Part shown: positions 17,155 through 26,854 of the stretch, one piece after another
How the letters are laid out: every line of letters begins with the position of its first letter
Numbering within the stretch: the stretch's first letter is position 1
Assembly: GCF_000243415.2 (NCBI RefSeq)
Contig: NZ_KI912270.1
Coordinates: 4,402,001-4,466,000 of the forward strand
Direction of reading: 5' to 3'
From: Mycolicibacterium tusciae JS617
GTDB taxonomy: Bacteria > Actinomycetota > Actinomycetes > Mycobacteriales > Mycobacteriaceae
Length of the DNA: 64,000 nucleotides
Program-made: the position numbers and the translations under genes
Notes under the pieces: generated by a model
The model's input: only the letters and a program-made list of their open reading frames with translations
The model's database searches: none
What the model was told of the DNA's origin: nothing

Positions 17155-18591
17155 TCACGGTGCCGAGGGCACGACAGGCGGGACGAAGTCGAAGGTCATT
17201 CCGAGCAACCACACCAGCACCAGGACCGCGGGTAAGTGAAAAACGAACTGCAGGAACGTGAATCCGACGAGATCGCGTGCCCGCAGGCCGAGCACTGCGA
17301 GCAAGGGCAGCATGAAGAACGGATTGATCAGGTTCGGCAGCGCTTCGGCCACGTTGTCGATCTGAACCGTCCAACCCAGATTCATCTGGACATCCGTGGC
17401 TGATTGCATGACGTACGGAGCCTCGACCAACCATTTTCCGCCGCCGGACGGGACGAACAGACCCAGCACGACGGTGTAGAGAGCGATGACCACGGGGAAA
17501 GCCCCACCGCCGACGCTCGTGAACACCTCCGCCAGCAGATCCGAGACGGTCCGACCGCCTCTGCCGTCCGCCTTGGTGAGGATCGCCGCCATGGCGGCGT
17601 ACAGCGGAAATTGAACGAGGATGCCGCCGGTGGCCGGGACGGCTTTGGCGACGGACTGCAGGAATCTGCGCGGCGTCCCGTGCAGCACGAGTCCCAGGAT
17701 GAGAAACACCAGCAGATACCCGTTCAGGCTGCTGACGACGGTCAAGACCGGCTTGCTGAACAGCGCAGACACCAGCCATCCCAACGTCATCAGGCCCGCC
17801 AGCACGGGCAGAATGCGGCTGTATTCGAGCCACTCGCCCGGCCGCGAGCGCGGCGGCGCCTCTTCGGTTCGGTCGTCCAAGTCCACGTTGAGATCCTCGG
17901 CGGTGGTAATGGCCGCACCGCTGGGAGCGGAGAAATGAGCGATCACCACGGTCAGCGCGATGATGATGGCGCACATCAGCAGGGACTGCCAGGTGAAGAT
18001 CGTGGTGCCGAAATCCAGAACCCCGGTGATTTTCAGGAGCTCAGGAGGCAGCGAGCCCGCAGTTGCCTGCAGCTGCGCGGCCGACGATGACATGCCCAGC
18101 GCCCACACAGCGCCCAACCCCATGAAGGCCGCGGCCCCGAGGGCGCGATAGTCGACCCGCAGATCGGTCCGGCGGGCGATCGCCCGGGCCAGCAGACCAC
18201 CGAAGACCAGGCTTAGTCCCCAGTTCAGGAACGAGACCGACATAGAAAGGAGCGCAACGAAGCTCACCGCGCTCTTTGCCGTGTGGGGCATGGTGGCGAG
18301 GCGATCGATCAACCTGGCCACCGGCGGGCTGGTGGCGACGACGTATCCGGTCAGCACCACCATGGCCATCTGCAGAGTGAACGTGGCCAGATCCCAGAAT
18401 CCGTCGCCAAATGCATCGACGACGGTTTGCGGAGAGGAACCGTTGGCCAGCGCGGCGACAGCGACGAGGACGACACCTGCCAACGCGAAGACATACGCGT
18501 CCGGAAACCATCGCTCTGTCCAACCGGCGAGTGACTGCGCGACGCGCGCCAACCCCTTCTCGGAGCGATATTCCTCAGTGGCAGATGTCAT
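17155..18591 (-). CDS. Short-chain fatty acid transporter, AtoE/TIGR00366 family
   Basis: The 478-residue integral membrane protein has about ten to twelve hydrophobic segments and the family signatures LNWGLSLVFGGLLAR and VPSGGGKW, then PYVMQSA. AtoE-type permeases carry acetoacetate or short-chain fatty acids across the inner membrane. The true start is ATG 18591 (MTSATEEYRSEKG); the open frame extends upstream to 19116 but that part is antisense to the next gene. It diverges from the F420-type reductase gene with 123 bases between. Confidence 0.88.
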   Translation of the reverse strand: MTSATEEYRSEKGLARVAQSLAGWTERWFPDAYVFALAGVVLVAVAALANGSSPQTVVDAFGDGFWDLATFTLQMAMVVLTGYVVATSPPVARLIDRLATMPHTAKSAVSFVALLSMSVSFLNWGLSLVFGGLLARAIARRTDLRVDYRALGAAAFMGLGAVWALGMSSSAAQLQATAGSLPPELLKITGVLDFGTTIFTWQSLLMCAIIIALTVVIAHFSAPSGAAITTAEDLNVDLDDRTEEAPPRSRPGEWLEYSRILPVLAGLMTLGWLVSALFSKPVLTVVSSLNGYLLVFLILGLVLHGTPRRFLQSVAKAVPATGGILVQFPLYAAMAAILTKADGRGGRTVSDLLAEVFTSVGGGAFPVVIALYTVVLGLFVPSGGGKWLVEAPYVMQSATDVQMNLGWTVQIDNVAEALPNLINPFFMLPLLAVLGLRARDLVGFTFLQFVFHLPAVLVLVWLLGMTFDFVPPVVPSAP

Positions 18592-18714
18592 TTGGCCGGT
18601 CCCCGTCTCTCCGTCAGCTACCCAGTATCGACTGTGGAGCGATGATCCGGAATAGCACCGGTGTGCCCGACGTTGGCCCGGGAGGACGAGACCATCACCG
18701 CACGGAGGCGCTGC

Positions 18715-19383
18715 ATGAAGATCGGAATCATCGGGGCAGGTCAAATTGGCGGCACGCTGGTGCGCCGGTTTCGCGAACTCGGGCACGATGTGGCGGTGTC
18801 GAACTCTCGTTCTCCGGAGACACTCGCGGACCTCGCGAGCGAAACCGGTGCGACGGCGGTATGGGCCAAGGACGCCGCCGCCGATGCCGACTTCGTCATC
18901 GTGAGCATTCCGCAGAAGAACGTGCCCGACCTTGCCGACGGAATCGTCGATGCGCGTAAGCCGGGTGCCCCCGTGATCGAGACCAACAACTACTACCCGC
19001 TGCAGCGCGACGGTGAGATCGCGGGGATCGAGGACGGTCAGGTCGAGAGTGCGTGGGTCGCCGAGCAGATCGGCGCACCGGTGTACAAGGTCTTCAACGG
19101 GATCTGGTGGAAGCATCTACTGGAGAAGGGAACACCGAGCGGGACACCGGACCGAATCGCGCTGCCGATCGCCGGCGAGGATGGACCGGGCCGTGAACTG
19201 GTCCACGAAATCGTCGAACAACTCGGATTCGAGCCTGTCGATGCCGGCCCGATTTCTGAATCATGGCGCCAGCAGCCCGGGACTCCGGTGTACGGCAAGG
19301 ACTTCGATGCAGAGAACACCCGTAAGGCGCTCGCCGAGGCGACGCCCGAGCGAACGCCCGAATTCAGCGCACGCGCGGCGTGA
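18715..19383 (+). CDS. NADP-binding oxidoreductase, F420-dependent NADP reductase-like
   Basis: A 222-residue protein with an N-terminal Rossmann fold (MKIGIIGAGQIGGTLVRRF) and a helical tail, the layout of the NADP oxidoreductase coenzyme F420-dependent family (Pfam F420_oxidored). SNSRSPE after the second strand would contact the NADP phosphate. Family members reduce F420 or act as substrate dehydrogenases; which applies here is not clear. It ends 17 bases from a convergent exported protein gene. Confidence 0.8.
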   Translation: MKIGIIGAGQIGGTLVRRFRELGHDVAVSNSRSPETLADLASETGATAVWAKDAAADADFVIVSIPQKNVPDLADGIVDARKPGAPVIETNNYYPLQRDGEIAGIEDGQVESAWVAEQIGAPVYKVFNGIWWKHLLEKGTPSGTPDRIALPIAGEDGPGRELVHEIVEQLGFEPVDAGPISESWRQQPGTPVYGKDFDAENTRKALAEATPERTPEFSARAA

Positions 19384-19400
19384 GTCGGCCGATTCGTCGG

Positions 19401-20543
19401 TTAGCGGCGTGGTGTCGTTGTGATGTGCACGTGGTCGAAGTGGCCGTAACCCGATCCCGCCGGACCGGACGGCGTGTAGTACGTGCCGCGCCAGATCACA
19501 TCCTGTAGCCCGAACCGCCCCGCATTGGCCATCGCGAACGCCATAATCTCGTCCCCAAGCGCGATGCCCTCGGGGCTTTCGGCGTTGGGAATCATGATGT
19601 CAATCGCCAGGCCGCTCGGATGCCACGGCTTCGAGTCCGGCCGGACACCGCCGATCTCGCCGATCTGGGGAAACCTTTGGCTGACGGCACGGGCAGCCAG
19701 GACGGTGTTCGGCTGAAGGCCGCCCTCAAACGCGACACCGACGGGCAGCGCCTCCGGGACATCCATGAGAGCCGCCATGGGGGGCGGGGCGGGGGGCGGG
19801 ACAACGGCGGCGGGGGGTGGGGCGGGCATCGCGACGATCGCCGGATCTGCCGGGGCGGGTACACCCTGCGGCGGCGGTGGTGGCAGTGGCGGCAGCGCGG
19901 CCGCGTTGTCGACCACGGCTTGCTGAGCGGGCGTCAACGCGGCGTACTGGGCCTCCGCGGCGGCGATCTGACGCAACAGTTCTTTCCATTTCGCCTGCAG
20001 GTCTGCGTGCACTGCGGCGGACCGCTCGGCCGCGGCGCGCGCGTCAGCGGCCGATTTCTCCGACGACTTGGCGGCGGTGGCGGCGCCCTCACGCGCGGCT
20101 TGATAGGCCTTCATCTGGTTGGCTGTCTCGGCGACGACGATCCGCTGCACGGACAGCTGGTCAATCAGCTCTTGCGGGGAGCCCGCGGTCATCACCGCCG
20201 CCAACTGACCGGTGCGTCCATTGACATACGTCATCGCCGCCACCTGGTCGGCTGCGGCTTGACGGGTTGCGAGCTGGGCATTCGCGGCGTCGAGGGCCGC
20301 CAAGTCGGCGCGCTGACGGTTTTCTGCAGAGGTCTGCGCAGCCAGTTTGTCTTCGGCATCGTGTTGGGCGGCGGTGACGGCTTCCCGGGTCTGCAACGCC
20401 TGTTGGGACAACTCGTCGAGCCTGGCCAGCGCGTCAGCCGCCGGGTCCGCGTTGACGTCGCCCGCTATCGCGATGGCTAGCACCATGACCCCGGCCGCAA
20501 ATCCGCCCGCCGTTCGCCGCAGAGAGTGGCGCAGCCGACTCAT
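19401..20543 (-). CDS. Exported coiled-coil protein with ARB_07466-like C-terminal domain
   Basis: The 380-residue protein has a signal sequence (residues about 8-30, ending near VNADPA). A long Ala/Gln-rich coiled coil (about 32-190) resembles RipC/PcsB-type hydrolase regulators, followed by a Pro-rich linker (about 200-250). The C-terminal domain of about 125 residues contains QIGEIGGVRPDSKPWHPSG and a HFDHVHI ending, typical of mycobacterial exported proteins of unknown enzymatic role. A wall-associated function is inferred. ATG 20543 is used, but GTG 20555 directly after AAGGACC is a good alternative start. Confidence 0.75.
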   Translation of the reverse strand: MSRLRHSLRRTAGGFAAGVMVLAIAIAGDVNADPAADALARLDELSQQALQTREAVTAAQHDAEDKLAAQTSAENRQRADLAALDAANAQLATRQAAADQVAAMTYVNGRTGQLAAVMTAGSPQELIDQLSVQRIVVAETANQMKAYQAAREGAATAAKSSEKSAADARAAAERSAAVHADLQAKWKELLRQIAAAEAQYAALTPAQQAVVDNAAALPPLPPPPPQGVPAPADPAIVAMPAPPPAAVVPPPAPPPMAALMDVPEALPVGVAFEGGLQPNTVLAARAVSQRFPQIGEIGGVRPDSKPWHPSGLAIDIMIPNAESPEGIALGDEIMAFAMANAGRFGLQDVIWRGTYYTPSGPAGSGYGHFDHVHITTTPRR

Positions 20544-20689
20544 TCGGATTGTCACGGTCCTTCGTTGCAAGCCCCCCGGCTACATACGTCTCGGACAGGC
20601 TATGAACTCGCGTCAACAATGTCCACTCGTCCGTCAATGTGATCGCCGCCCGCATCTGGATAGGCCTCACGTCACCGCGTTCCGCGCAG

Positions 20690-22078
20690 CTAGCCGGTGA
20701 AACCCTCTCCCGATGTCGAACGGTCGTGGTGGGTGTAGGTGATCGGAATCTGCCTGCCGCTGGCGATCTTGTTCAGCATGGCGATCCGCTCACGCGCGGG
20801 CGCGCCGCTCTTGTTCCTACGCTCACTGCGGGGATTGGACCACGGCAACCTGTCGGCCACCATCGCGATACCGACATTGAGTCTGGTGAGGTTCTCGAAG
20901 GCTCGCACCCGGCGCTTGAAGTTGTAGCCCAGCGGCTCGAAGAGCGTGCCGGCGACCATGGCCTCGATCTGCTGGTACCCGAACACCACTCCGGCCGGGG
21001 CAAGCGCAATGGTCGCCGTGATCTGGTTGGCGTAGAGCGCCACTAACTTCCTGGCCCAGCCGGGAAGAGTCTCCGTCAGCGTCGCGATGTGGGACGGACC
21101 CGCGATGGCATCGACGAGTTCGGCGCGCCACGGCGACGGGTTACCACCTCGGGCCAGGACGTAGTTCAGCGATTTGATCAACTCCACACCGTCGGCGGAG
21201 TAGAGCCGCTCGGGCGCACCCCACAACCGCCCGGAGTACGACGAATACTCGGCGAGATCCTCGAGTTGGCGTCGGGTGAGCTTGCGCCCGAACGCGTGGT
21301 CGACGAGACGCCCGAGCAACATTCCGCTGCCGAAGCCGAGCAGCGACGTCACGGGAATCGGCTCCCCGAACTTGAGGTAGACGTCGTCGCCCCACTTCCG
21401 CCGCAGCCCACGGCTGACCAGCGCGTGCATCAGCCGCACCCGCACCACATCCTGGAACGCTTCCGACTGCCGATCGAAGATGTCCGGCAAGGTGAACTGC
21501 GCGAACACCCGTGCCGTCTCGATGAAGCGCCGCGGGCCGTCGTCCGCGAAGCGGCCGGTGGCACCGGTGGCCGCCGAGATGTCGCCCGTCATCGCGGTCT
21601 CGTAGAACGCCCACCCCTGGATGATCGTGGTGGCCGCCTTGGTACTCGACATCGCCAGCATCCGGCCTCGTTCGGCCGAGACGAGATCGAACTGACCGGA
21701 CAACCCATCCAGATGCTCGAAGAGCTCGACAAACTCCTGCGGGGGATCCGTCAGCGTGTCGATGCCCTGAGTCAGGGCCTGCTCGAACAGCGCCCGGCCC
21801 TCCTCATAGCCGAGGCGCTCGAACGCGTCGGCCGCACCGATCATGTGCTCGTCGGCCTGCCAGAAGTAGTCATCGCGCAGGCGTGTGATGTCGTTGGGTT
21901 CGACCTCTTTGTCGATATCGATCCAGTCGCCGAAAATGAACTCACGCATGTGACGCCACTGAGCTGCGAAGTGGTCCCTACCCGGCGGGATGGGCCGCAA
22001 CGGCCGATCGGGATGATCCCGTCGATTGAAATCGACGTCGTCGAGGAGGATCTCTGCACGCTCACCGGTCACAGTCAT
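20690..22078 (-). CDS. Oxygenase MpaB family protein (DUF2236)
   Basis: A 462-residue protein of the DUF2236 family, related to latex-clearing protein Lcp and fungal MpaB. Visible landmarks are WRHMREFIFGDW near the N-terminus, the central IIQGWAFYETAMTGDISAAT and FAQFTLPDIFDRQSEAFQDV, and a basic C-terminal third. Lcp-type members bind b-haem and cleave isoprenoid double bonds with O2; whether this one does is unknown. ATG 22078 is used because the earlier TTG (22105) lacks a spaced ribosome site. It lies downstream of a TetR gene on the same strand with a gap of 188 bases. Confidence 0.78.
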   Translation of the reverse strand: MTVTGERAEILLDDVDFNRRDHPDRPLRPIPPGRDHFAAQWRHMREFIFGDWIDIDKEVEPNDITRLRDDYFWQADEHMIGAADAFERLGYEEGRALFEQALTQGIDTLTDPPQEFVELFEHLDGLSGQFDLVSAERGRMLAMSSTKAATTIIQGWAFYETAMTGDISAATGATGRFADDGPRRFIETARVFAQFTLPDIFDRQSEAFQDVVRVRLMHALVSRGLRRKWGDDVYLKFGEPIPVTSLLGFGSGMLLGRLVDHAFGRKLTRRQLEDLAEYSSYSGRLWGAPERLYSADGVELIKSLNYVLARGGNPSPWRAELVDAIAGPSHIATLTETLPGWARKLVALYANQITATIALAPAGVVFGYQQIEAMVAGTLFEPLGYNFKRRVRAFENLTRLNVGIAMVADRLPWSNPRSERRNKSGAPARERIAMLNKIASGRQIPITYTHHDRSTSGEGFTG

Positions 22079-22266
22079 CAAGCTGGGTCCAATCTCCGAG
22101 TTCAAGGCACTGATTAAGCGTCATCTCACACCCTCGCAGATGTGAATGGCGATTCCTAGTCTGACGGCGAGCTCGTGTGGTGACGGATCGAGCCGCCCGC
22201 ACGCTCGGATTGCGTTCTCGCGCCGCGCGAATCGACTGGACGGCGCCCTGCGGTCCGCGCGATTCC

Positions 22267-22818
22267 TCAGATGCTGTTCGGCCAACCCTGCAACGCCAGT
22301 TCCGCGACGGCATGCAGGTCTGCCCGGCTTGCGCCGCTGCGGGCTTGAACAGCGATCCCTTGGCACACGGCCGCGATCCACCGGGCCAGCAGCAGGGTGT
22401 CCACGCCAGGCAATTCGCCGGCGGCGACAGCAGTGTCGAACCGTTCGGCGAGTCGGTGCACCGTCGCGTCGCGGAACTCGGCGAGGCCCGGTGCCTCGCC
22501 GACGGTCATGCACCCGTGTACATCGCCGCTGACGGTGTCGGCCGCACCGTGCACCATCGCCTCGGCCACCTCATGTGCCGTCGGCCGGTTCAGCGCCTCG
22601 GCCGTGTAGGCGCTGGGACCGTCAAGGTAGCGCCGGAACGCCCGCTCGAACAGCTGCTCCTTGGACCCGAACTCCGCGTAGATGCTGCGCCGGTTGACCC
22701 CGGTCGCGGCGGTCACGTCCGATATCGACACCGCGTCGAAGCCCCGGTCCCAGAACAGCTTCATCGCCGCATCCTCGACCTGATCGGGGTCGAACTCTCG
22801 CGGCCGTCCGACTGCCAT
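22267..22818 (-). CDS. TetR-family transcriptional regulator
   Basis: A 183-residue repressor with the helix-turn-helix AAMKLFWDRGFDAVSISDVT followed by TGVNRRSIYAEFGSKEQLF, and a C-terminal domain containing GCMTVGEAP as in the AcrR/YxaF-like subgroup. ATG 22818 (MAVGRPREF) is the family-typical start. It is divergent from an SDR gene (start 22931), a common repressor-target pair. The 112-base gap holds the direct repeat GTAAC-N12-GTAAC near 22893-22914 but no clear palindrome. Confidence 0.88.
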   Translation of the reverse strand: MAVGRPREFDPDQVEDAAMKLFWDRGFDAVSISDVTAATGVNRRSIYAEFGSKEQLFERAFRRYLDGPSAYTAEALNRPTAHEVAEAMVHGAADTVSGDVHGCMTVGEAPGLAEFRDATVHRLAERFDTAVAAGELPGVDTLLLARWIAAVCQGIAVQARSGASRADLHAVAELALQGWPNSI

Positions 22819-22930
22819 CGTGAACCACCTCCCGTGATGCCGGTCACATTGGGAATGCTTGCGCTGCAATCGGCCTTGACCTCATCGTACTTAGTAACAC
22901 ATCGGTTCGTAACTACCTGGAGGCACCAAG

Positions 22931-23677
22931 ATGAGCACATCACCCCTCACCGGGCGGCGAGCACTGGTCACCGGAGGTTCTCGCGGCATCGGCGCAGAGG
23001 TCGTCCGGCGATTGACCGCCGATGGCGCCTCGGTGGCGTTCACCTATTCGGCCTCGGCGACCAACGCCGAGAAGCTCGTCGCCGAACTGACCGCCGACGG
23101 CGCCAAGGTGGTGGCCATCCAGGCCGACGCCGCCGACGCGGATCAGAACGTGGCCGCGGTCGAGCGGGCCGTCGCCGAACTCGGCGGGCTGGACATCGTG
23201 GTGAACAACGCCGCCGTCGCTCACATGGCACTGATCGACGAGTTCCCGGGCGAGGAGTTCGACCGCCTGGTGGCCATCAACATCGGCGGCATGTTCTGGA
23301 CCACCCGCACCGCGGTCCCGCATTTGAGCGAAGGCGGACGGATCATCAACATCGGGAGCATCAACGCCGACCGGATTCCGGGGGCCGGGGTATCGGCGTA
23401 CGGCATGACCAAGGGTGCGGTCGCCTCGTTCACCCGTGGCCTGGCCCGCGATCTCGGTACGCGCGGCATCACCGTCAACAACGTGCAGCCGGGTCCGATC
23501 GACACCGACGCAAACCCCGACCACGGCGACTTCGCGGAGAGCCTCAAGGTGGTCACCACGCAGGGCCGCTACGGACACACCACCGACGTCGCATCCTTCG
23601 TGAGCTTCCTGGCCGGCCCGGAGTCCGGCTACATCACTGGTGCAAATCTGAACGTCGACGGCGGCTTCACGGTCTGA
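22931..23677 (+). CDS. SDR-family NAD(P)-dependent oxidoreductase
   Basis: A 248-residue classical short-chain dehydrogenase. It has the cofactor motif TGGSRGIG, NNAA in strand 4, a Ser in INIGSINADR and the catalytic pair in SAYGMTK, ending in YITGANLNVDGG. NADP preference is suggested by the Ala/Thr-Tyr-Ser context after strand 2 (VAFTYSASA). GGAGG precedes the ATG. It is divergent from the TetR gene that probably represses it. The substrate is unknown. Confidence 0.9.
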   Translation: MSTSPLTGRRALVTGGSRGIGAEVVRRLTADGASVAFTYSASATNAEKLVAELTADGAKVVAIQADAADADQNVAAVERAVAELGGLDIVVNNAAVAHMALIDEFPGEEFDRLVAINIGGMFWTTRTAVPHLSEGGRIINIGSINADRIPGAGVSAYGMTKGAVASFTRGLARDLGTRGITVNNVQPGPIDTDANPDHGDFAESLKVVTTQGRYGHTTDVASFVSFLAGPESGYITGANLNVDGGFTV

Positions 23678-23836
23678 CGATCACTGGTTCGCGTCGAGGC
23701 GACACACACCTGCCTCGATTCGGTTGGCAAGTAAGCGAATTGCTCGTTATGGGTAACACCTTGGGCCCGGGCTGGGTAATGTCCCGCACATATTCAAAGG
23801 GTGTGTCCGACAAGCCGTAGCCAAGCCGAGGACTTC

Positions 23837-25699
23837 GTGAAGAGACGGGCGACGGCGCCGGACCATCTGGTCGTCGACGACGAGCCGCCGGCACCCGCGA
23901 GCCCTTCGACATGCCGGCAGGCGCTTCGCTATCGGTTCAGGGTCGCCATTCGGCGTCCCGCGACGGTCCTCGGCCTGCTCGGGCTGGTGCTATTCGGCTA
24001 CCTGATCGTGGTGCCGATCGTGACCATGTTGATTCAGGGCGCAACCGTCAGCCCGAAGGACACGTTGATCGTGCAGCAGCCCGCGGGCTCGCTGACGTCG
24101 TACTACCTCTGGCGGGTGTTCCTTTCACCGGTCTCTGCCGACCTGTTCTGGCGACCGCTGCTCCACACCGTGATTGTCAGCGCCTGCTCAGTGGTCTTGT
24201 CGCTGCTGGTCGGCGGAGTGTTCGCGTGGCTCCTGACCCGCACAGATCTGTTGGGACGCCGTTGGTTCAGCACCGCGTTGATCGTCCCTTACATGCTGCC
24301 GACGTGGGCGTTCGCGCTCGCCTGGAGCACGATTTTCAAGAACCGCAGGGCGGGTGGTCAACCCGGTTGGCTCGAGTCCATCGGATTCACACCGCCCGAT
24401 TGGCTTGCCTACGGCGGTGTTCCGATCATCATCATCTTCACGCTGTACTTCTCGCCGCTGGTCATACTGTTGCTCGGCAACGCCCTCGAACGCTTCGACT
24501 CACAACTGGAGGATTCCGCACGGTTACTCGGAGCCGGCTACGGGACCGTCGTCCGCACCATCCTGGTGCCGCTGATGCGGCCGGCCATCGTCTCGGCTGC
24601 CACGTTGATCCTGGCGAAGGTCCTCGGCGAATTCGGGGTGACCTACATTCTCGGACTGCCCACCGACTTCAACGTCTTGGCGACCTCGCTGTACCGAAAC
24701 ATCTCGACCCGGGATAGCGGTTCCGCGGCGGTCATCGCCGGCGCAATCATCGTGATAGGACTGCTCTCCCTGTGGGTGGACGTGCACTTCCTCAAGGAGG
24801 CGCGGCGCTTTGTCACCATCGGGGGCAAGGGGTCGACGCGCGGGACTCGGCCGCTCGGCAGATTGCGGATTCCGGCTACCTCGCTCTGCGGATTCGTGTT
24901 TCTTCTCAGTGTGATCGTCCCCATCGGAGTACTGCTGCTCTCGACCCTGATGCGGCGTCCTGCCGACTTCTCACCGGGCAACTTCACCCTGTCCTACTGG
25001 TTCGGCCGCGGCCTCGACACCCCGGGATTCACCGACGGAGTTTTGAGGAGCAGCGCCGTGTGGTCGGCGGCCTGGAACACACTCTGGATCGTCGGAGTCG
25101 CAGCGGTGTCGGCAGGCATCCTCGGACAGCTCGTCGGCTACGTCGTCGTCCGCTCCCCCAGCCGTCTGCTCGCAACGGCGTTGCGCCAGCTGACATTCCT
25201 TCCGTATCTCGTCCCGGGCATCGCCTTCGCGGTTGCCTACCTCTCCCTGTTCGCCGTACCCCGCGGACCCATTCCGGCGCTCTACGGCACGGCCGCCATA
25301 CTGGTACTGATCTATATGGCCGAGCAGATGCCGTTCGCGTCGCGCGCCGGTATCTCCTCGATGATGCAGCTCGGCCCCGACGCCGAAGAGGCAGCACAGG
25401 TCGCGGGTGCCGGCTGGTGGCGCCGGATGGCGGGGATCATCCTGCCCATCCAAAAGCGCGCTCTGGCAATCGGTGTGCTCCTTCCGTTCATCGCTGGTGT
25501 GCGCAGCCTGAGCCTCGTGGTGATCTTGACCGTGCCGGGTATGGACGTCTTGACCACGTTCGCGCTCAAGCTCGTCGAGTTCGGATTCACCCAGGCCGCC
25601 AACGGCGTCGTCCTCATCGTCTCGGCCATCGCGTTCGGCGGCACCTACGCCATCCAGAAGACCATGAAGACCGACCTTGGTCGGGGATTAGGTGGATGA
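23837..25699 (+). CDS. ABC importer permease, fused two-unit (FbpB/ThiP type)
   Basis: The 620-residue integral membrane protein has two tandem permease halves of about six helices each. Each half has an EAA-like loop: EDSARLLGAGYGTVVRTILVP in the first and EEAAQVAGAGWWRRMAGIILP in the second. Such duplicated permeases belong to iron(III)/thiamine/2-aminoethylphosphonate-type importers. GTG 23837 is chosen because GAGGA sits five bases before it; GTG 23801 upstream is also open. The ATP-binding gene follows three bases after the stop. The substrate cannot be read from sequence. Confidence 0.85.
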   Translation: MKRRATAPDHLVVDDEPPAPASPSTCRQALRYRFRVAIRRPATVLGLLGLVLFGYLIVVPIVTMLIQGATVSPKDTLIVQQPAGSLTSYYLWRVFLSPVSADLFWRPLLHTVIVSACSVVLSLLVGGVFAWLLTRTDLLGRRWFSTALIVPYMLPTWAFALAWSTIFKNRRAGGQPGWLESIGFTPPDWLAYGGVPIIIIFTLYFSPLVILLLGNALERFDSQLEDSARLLGAGYGTVVRTILVPLMRPAIVSAATLILAKVLGEFGVTYILGLPTDFNVLATSLYRNISTRDSGSAAVIAGAIIVIGLLSLWVDVHFLKEARRFVTIGGKGSTRGTRPLGRLRIPATSLCGFVFLLSVIVPIGVLLLSTLMRRPADFSPGNFTLSYWFGRGLDTPGFTDGVLRSSAVWSAAWNTLWIVGVAAVSAGILGQLVGYVVVRSPSRLLATALRQLTFLPYLVPGIAFAVAYLSLFAVPRGPIPALYGTAAILVLIYMAEQMPFASRAGISSMMQLGPDAEEAAQVAGAGWWRRMAGIILPIQKRALAIGVLLPFIAGVRSLSLVVILTVPGMDVLTTFALKLVEFGFTQAANGVVLIVSAIAFGGTYAIQKTMKTDLGRGLGG

Positions 25700-25702
25700 C
25701 CG

Positions 25703-26830
25703 ATGCCCACGATTACCCTGAGTCGTATCACCAAGCTTTATCCGGGGGCGACGACGCGTGCAGTCGATGATCTGGATCTGACGATCGACCACGGTGACTT
25801 CATGTGCATGCTCGGCCCCTCCGGCTGTGGCAAGACGACAACGCTGCGGATGATCGCCGGTCTCGAACAGCCAACGGCCGGTTCGATCTCCGTCAACGAC
25901 CGGGTGCTGGACTCGGTCGACCGCGGGGTGTTCGTTCCACCGGAGCGCCGCGAGATGGGTCTGGTCTTCCAAAGCTATGCATTGTGGCCGCACATGACGA
26001 TCCGTCAGAACACCGAGTACGGTCTGCGCGTGCGCAAGGTCGGCCGAGCCGAGCGAGGAAGGCGCGTCGACGAGGTGATGACGGTGATGGGCATCGACTG
26101 TTACGCAGACCGCTACCCCTCGCAACTGTCGGGCGGACAACAGCAGCGGGTGGCGCTGGCCCGGATGCTGGCCGTCAACCCCGGTGTCATGCTTTTCGAC
26201 GAGCCGCTCTCGAACCTCGACTCACGGCTGCGTCTCGAGATGCGGGCAGAGCTCAAGCGGATTCACCACGACTTTGGCTCCACCATCGTCTTTGTGACCC
26301 ACGATCAGTGGGAGGCAATGACATTGGCCACAAGGATTGCCGTGATGTTCGAGGGTCGACTCCAACAGATCGGAACACCGACCGACATCTACGACCGCCC
26401 CCGAAACCGGTTCGTCGCCGAATTCCTCGGCAACCCTCCCATCAACGTCGTCGACATCGTCGACGCCGAATCCGCCCCCCACGTGGCAGCAGCGTACGAA
26501 TTCGCCCATGCGAGAACGCAGGGCGGCGGGGCCGCACCGGGTTCAGTGGGATTTCGTCCAGAGTCGATCCGCATCGAAAGCCGCGGCGAGCCCGTCGGCG
26601 AGGGTCTGGCCATCGACGCCACCGTGTTCGCCGTACTCGCGACCGGCGGCAGCTGGACCATCGAAGTCGTCGCCGATGACCGCCACCTCTTCGCGACCAC
26701 TTCCGTAACTCCGACGTGCCGGCCGGGCGACGATATCCGAATCCGGGTTGCCGCCAACGATGTTCACGTGTTCGACACCGAAGGTGATTGTGTCGACGTG
26801 AGCTTGCACTCTGCCCGCTCCATCCGCTAA
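25703..26830 (+). CDS. ABC importer ATP-binding protein
   Basis: The 375-residue ATPase of the PotA/FbpC class has Walker A GPSGCGKTT, Q-loop VFQSYALWPHMT, signature LSGGQQQR, Walker B VMLFDEPLSN and H-loop VTHDQWEA. A C-terminal TOBE-type beta domain (about residues 245-360) probably has a regulatory role. It is the middle gene of the permease-ATPase-binding protein operon and energises the upstream permease at the inner membrane face. Confidence 0.92.
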   Translation: MPTITLSRITKLYPGATTRAVDDLDLTIDHGDFMCMLGPSGCGKTTTLRMIAGLEQPTAGSISVNDRVLDSVDRGVFVPPERREMGLVFQSYALWPHMTIRQNTEYGLRVRKVGRAERGRRVDEVMTVMGIDCYADRYPSQLSGGQQQRVALARMLAVNPGVMLFDEPLSNLDSRLRLEMRAELKRIHHDFGSTIVFVTHDQWEAMTLATRIAVMFEGRLQQIGTPTDIYDRPRNRFVAEFLGNPPINVVDIVDAESAPHVAAAYEFAHARTQGGGAAPGSVGFRPESIRIESRGEPVGEGLAIDATVFAVLATGGSWTIEVVADDRHLFATTSVTPTCRPGDDIRIRVAANDVHVFDTEGDCVDVSLHSARSIR

Positions 26831-26854
26831 TTGCTCGCCAACGAAGGAGAAGTC

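Noticed and set aside
18592..19116. Upstream extension of the fatty-acid transporter
   Set aside because: It runs antisense through the F420-type reductase; a good ATG at 18591 starts the family-like sequence.
22177..23820. Plus-strand 547-codon open frame across TetR and SDR genes
   Set aside because: Overlaps two well-supported genes in other frames and contains long Arg-rich low-complexity stretches.
23680..23836. Riboswitch in the ABC-operon leader
   Set aside because: The leader has some G/C-rich pairing but no recognisable riboswitch core.
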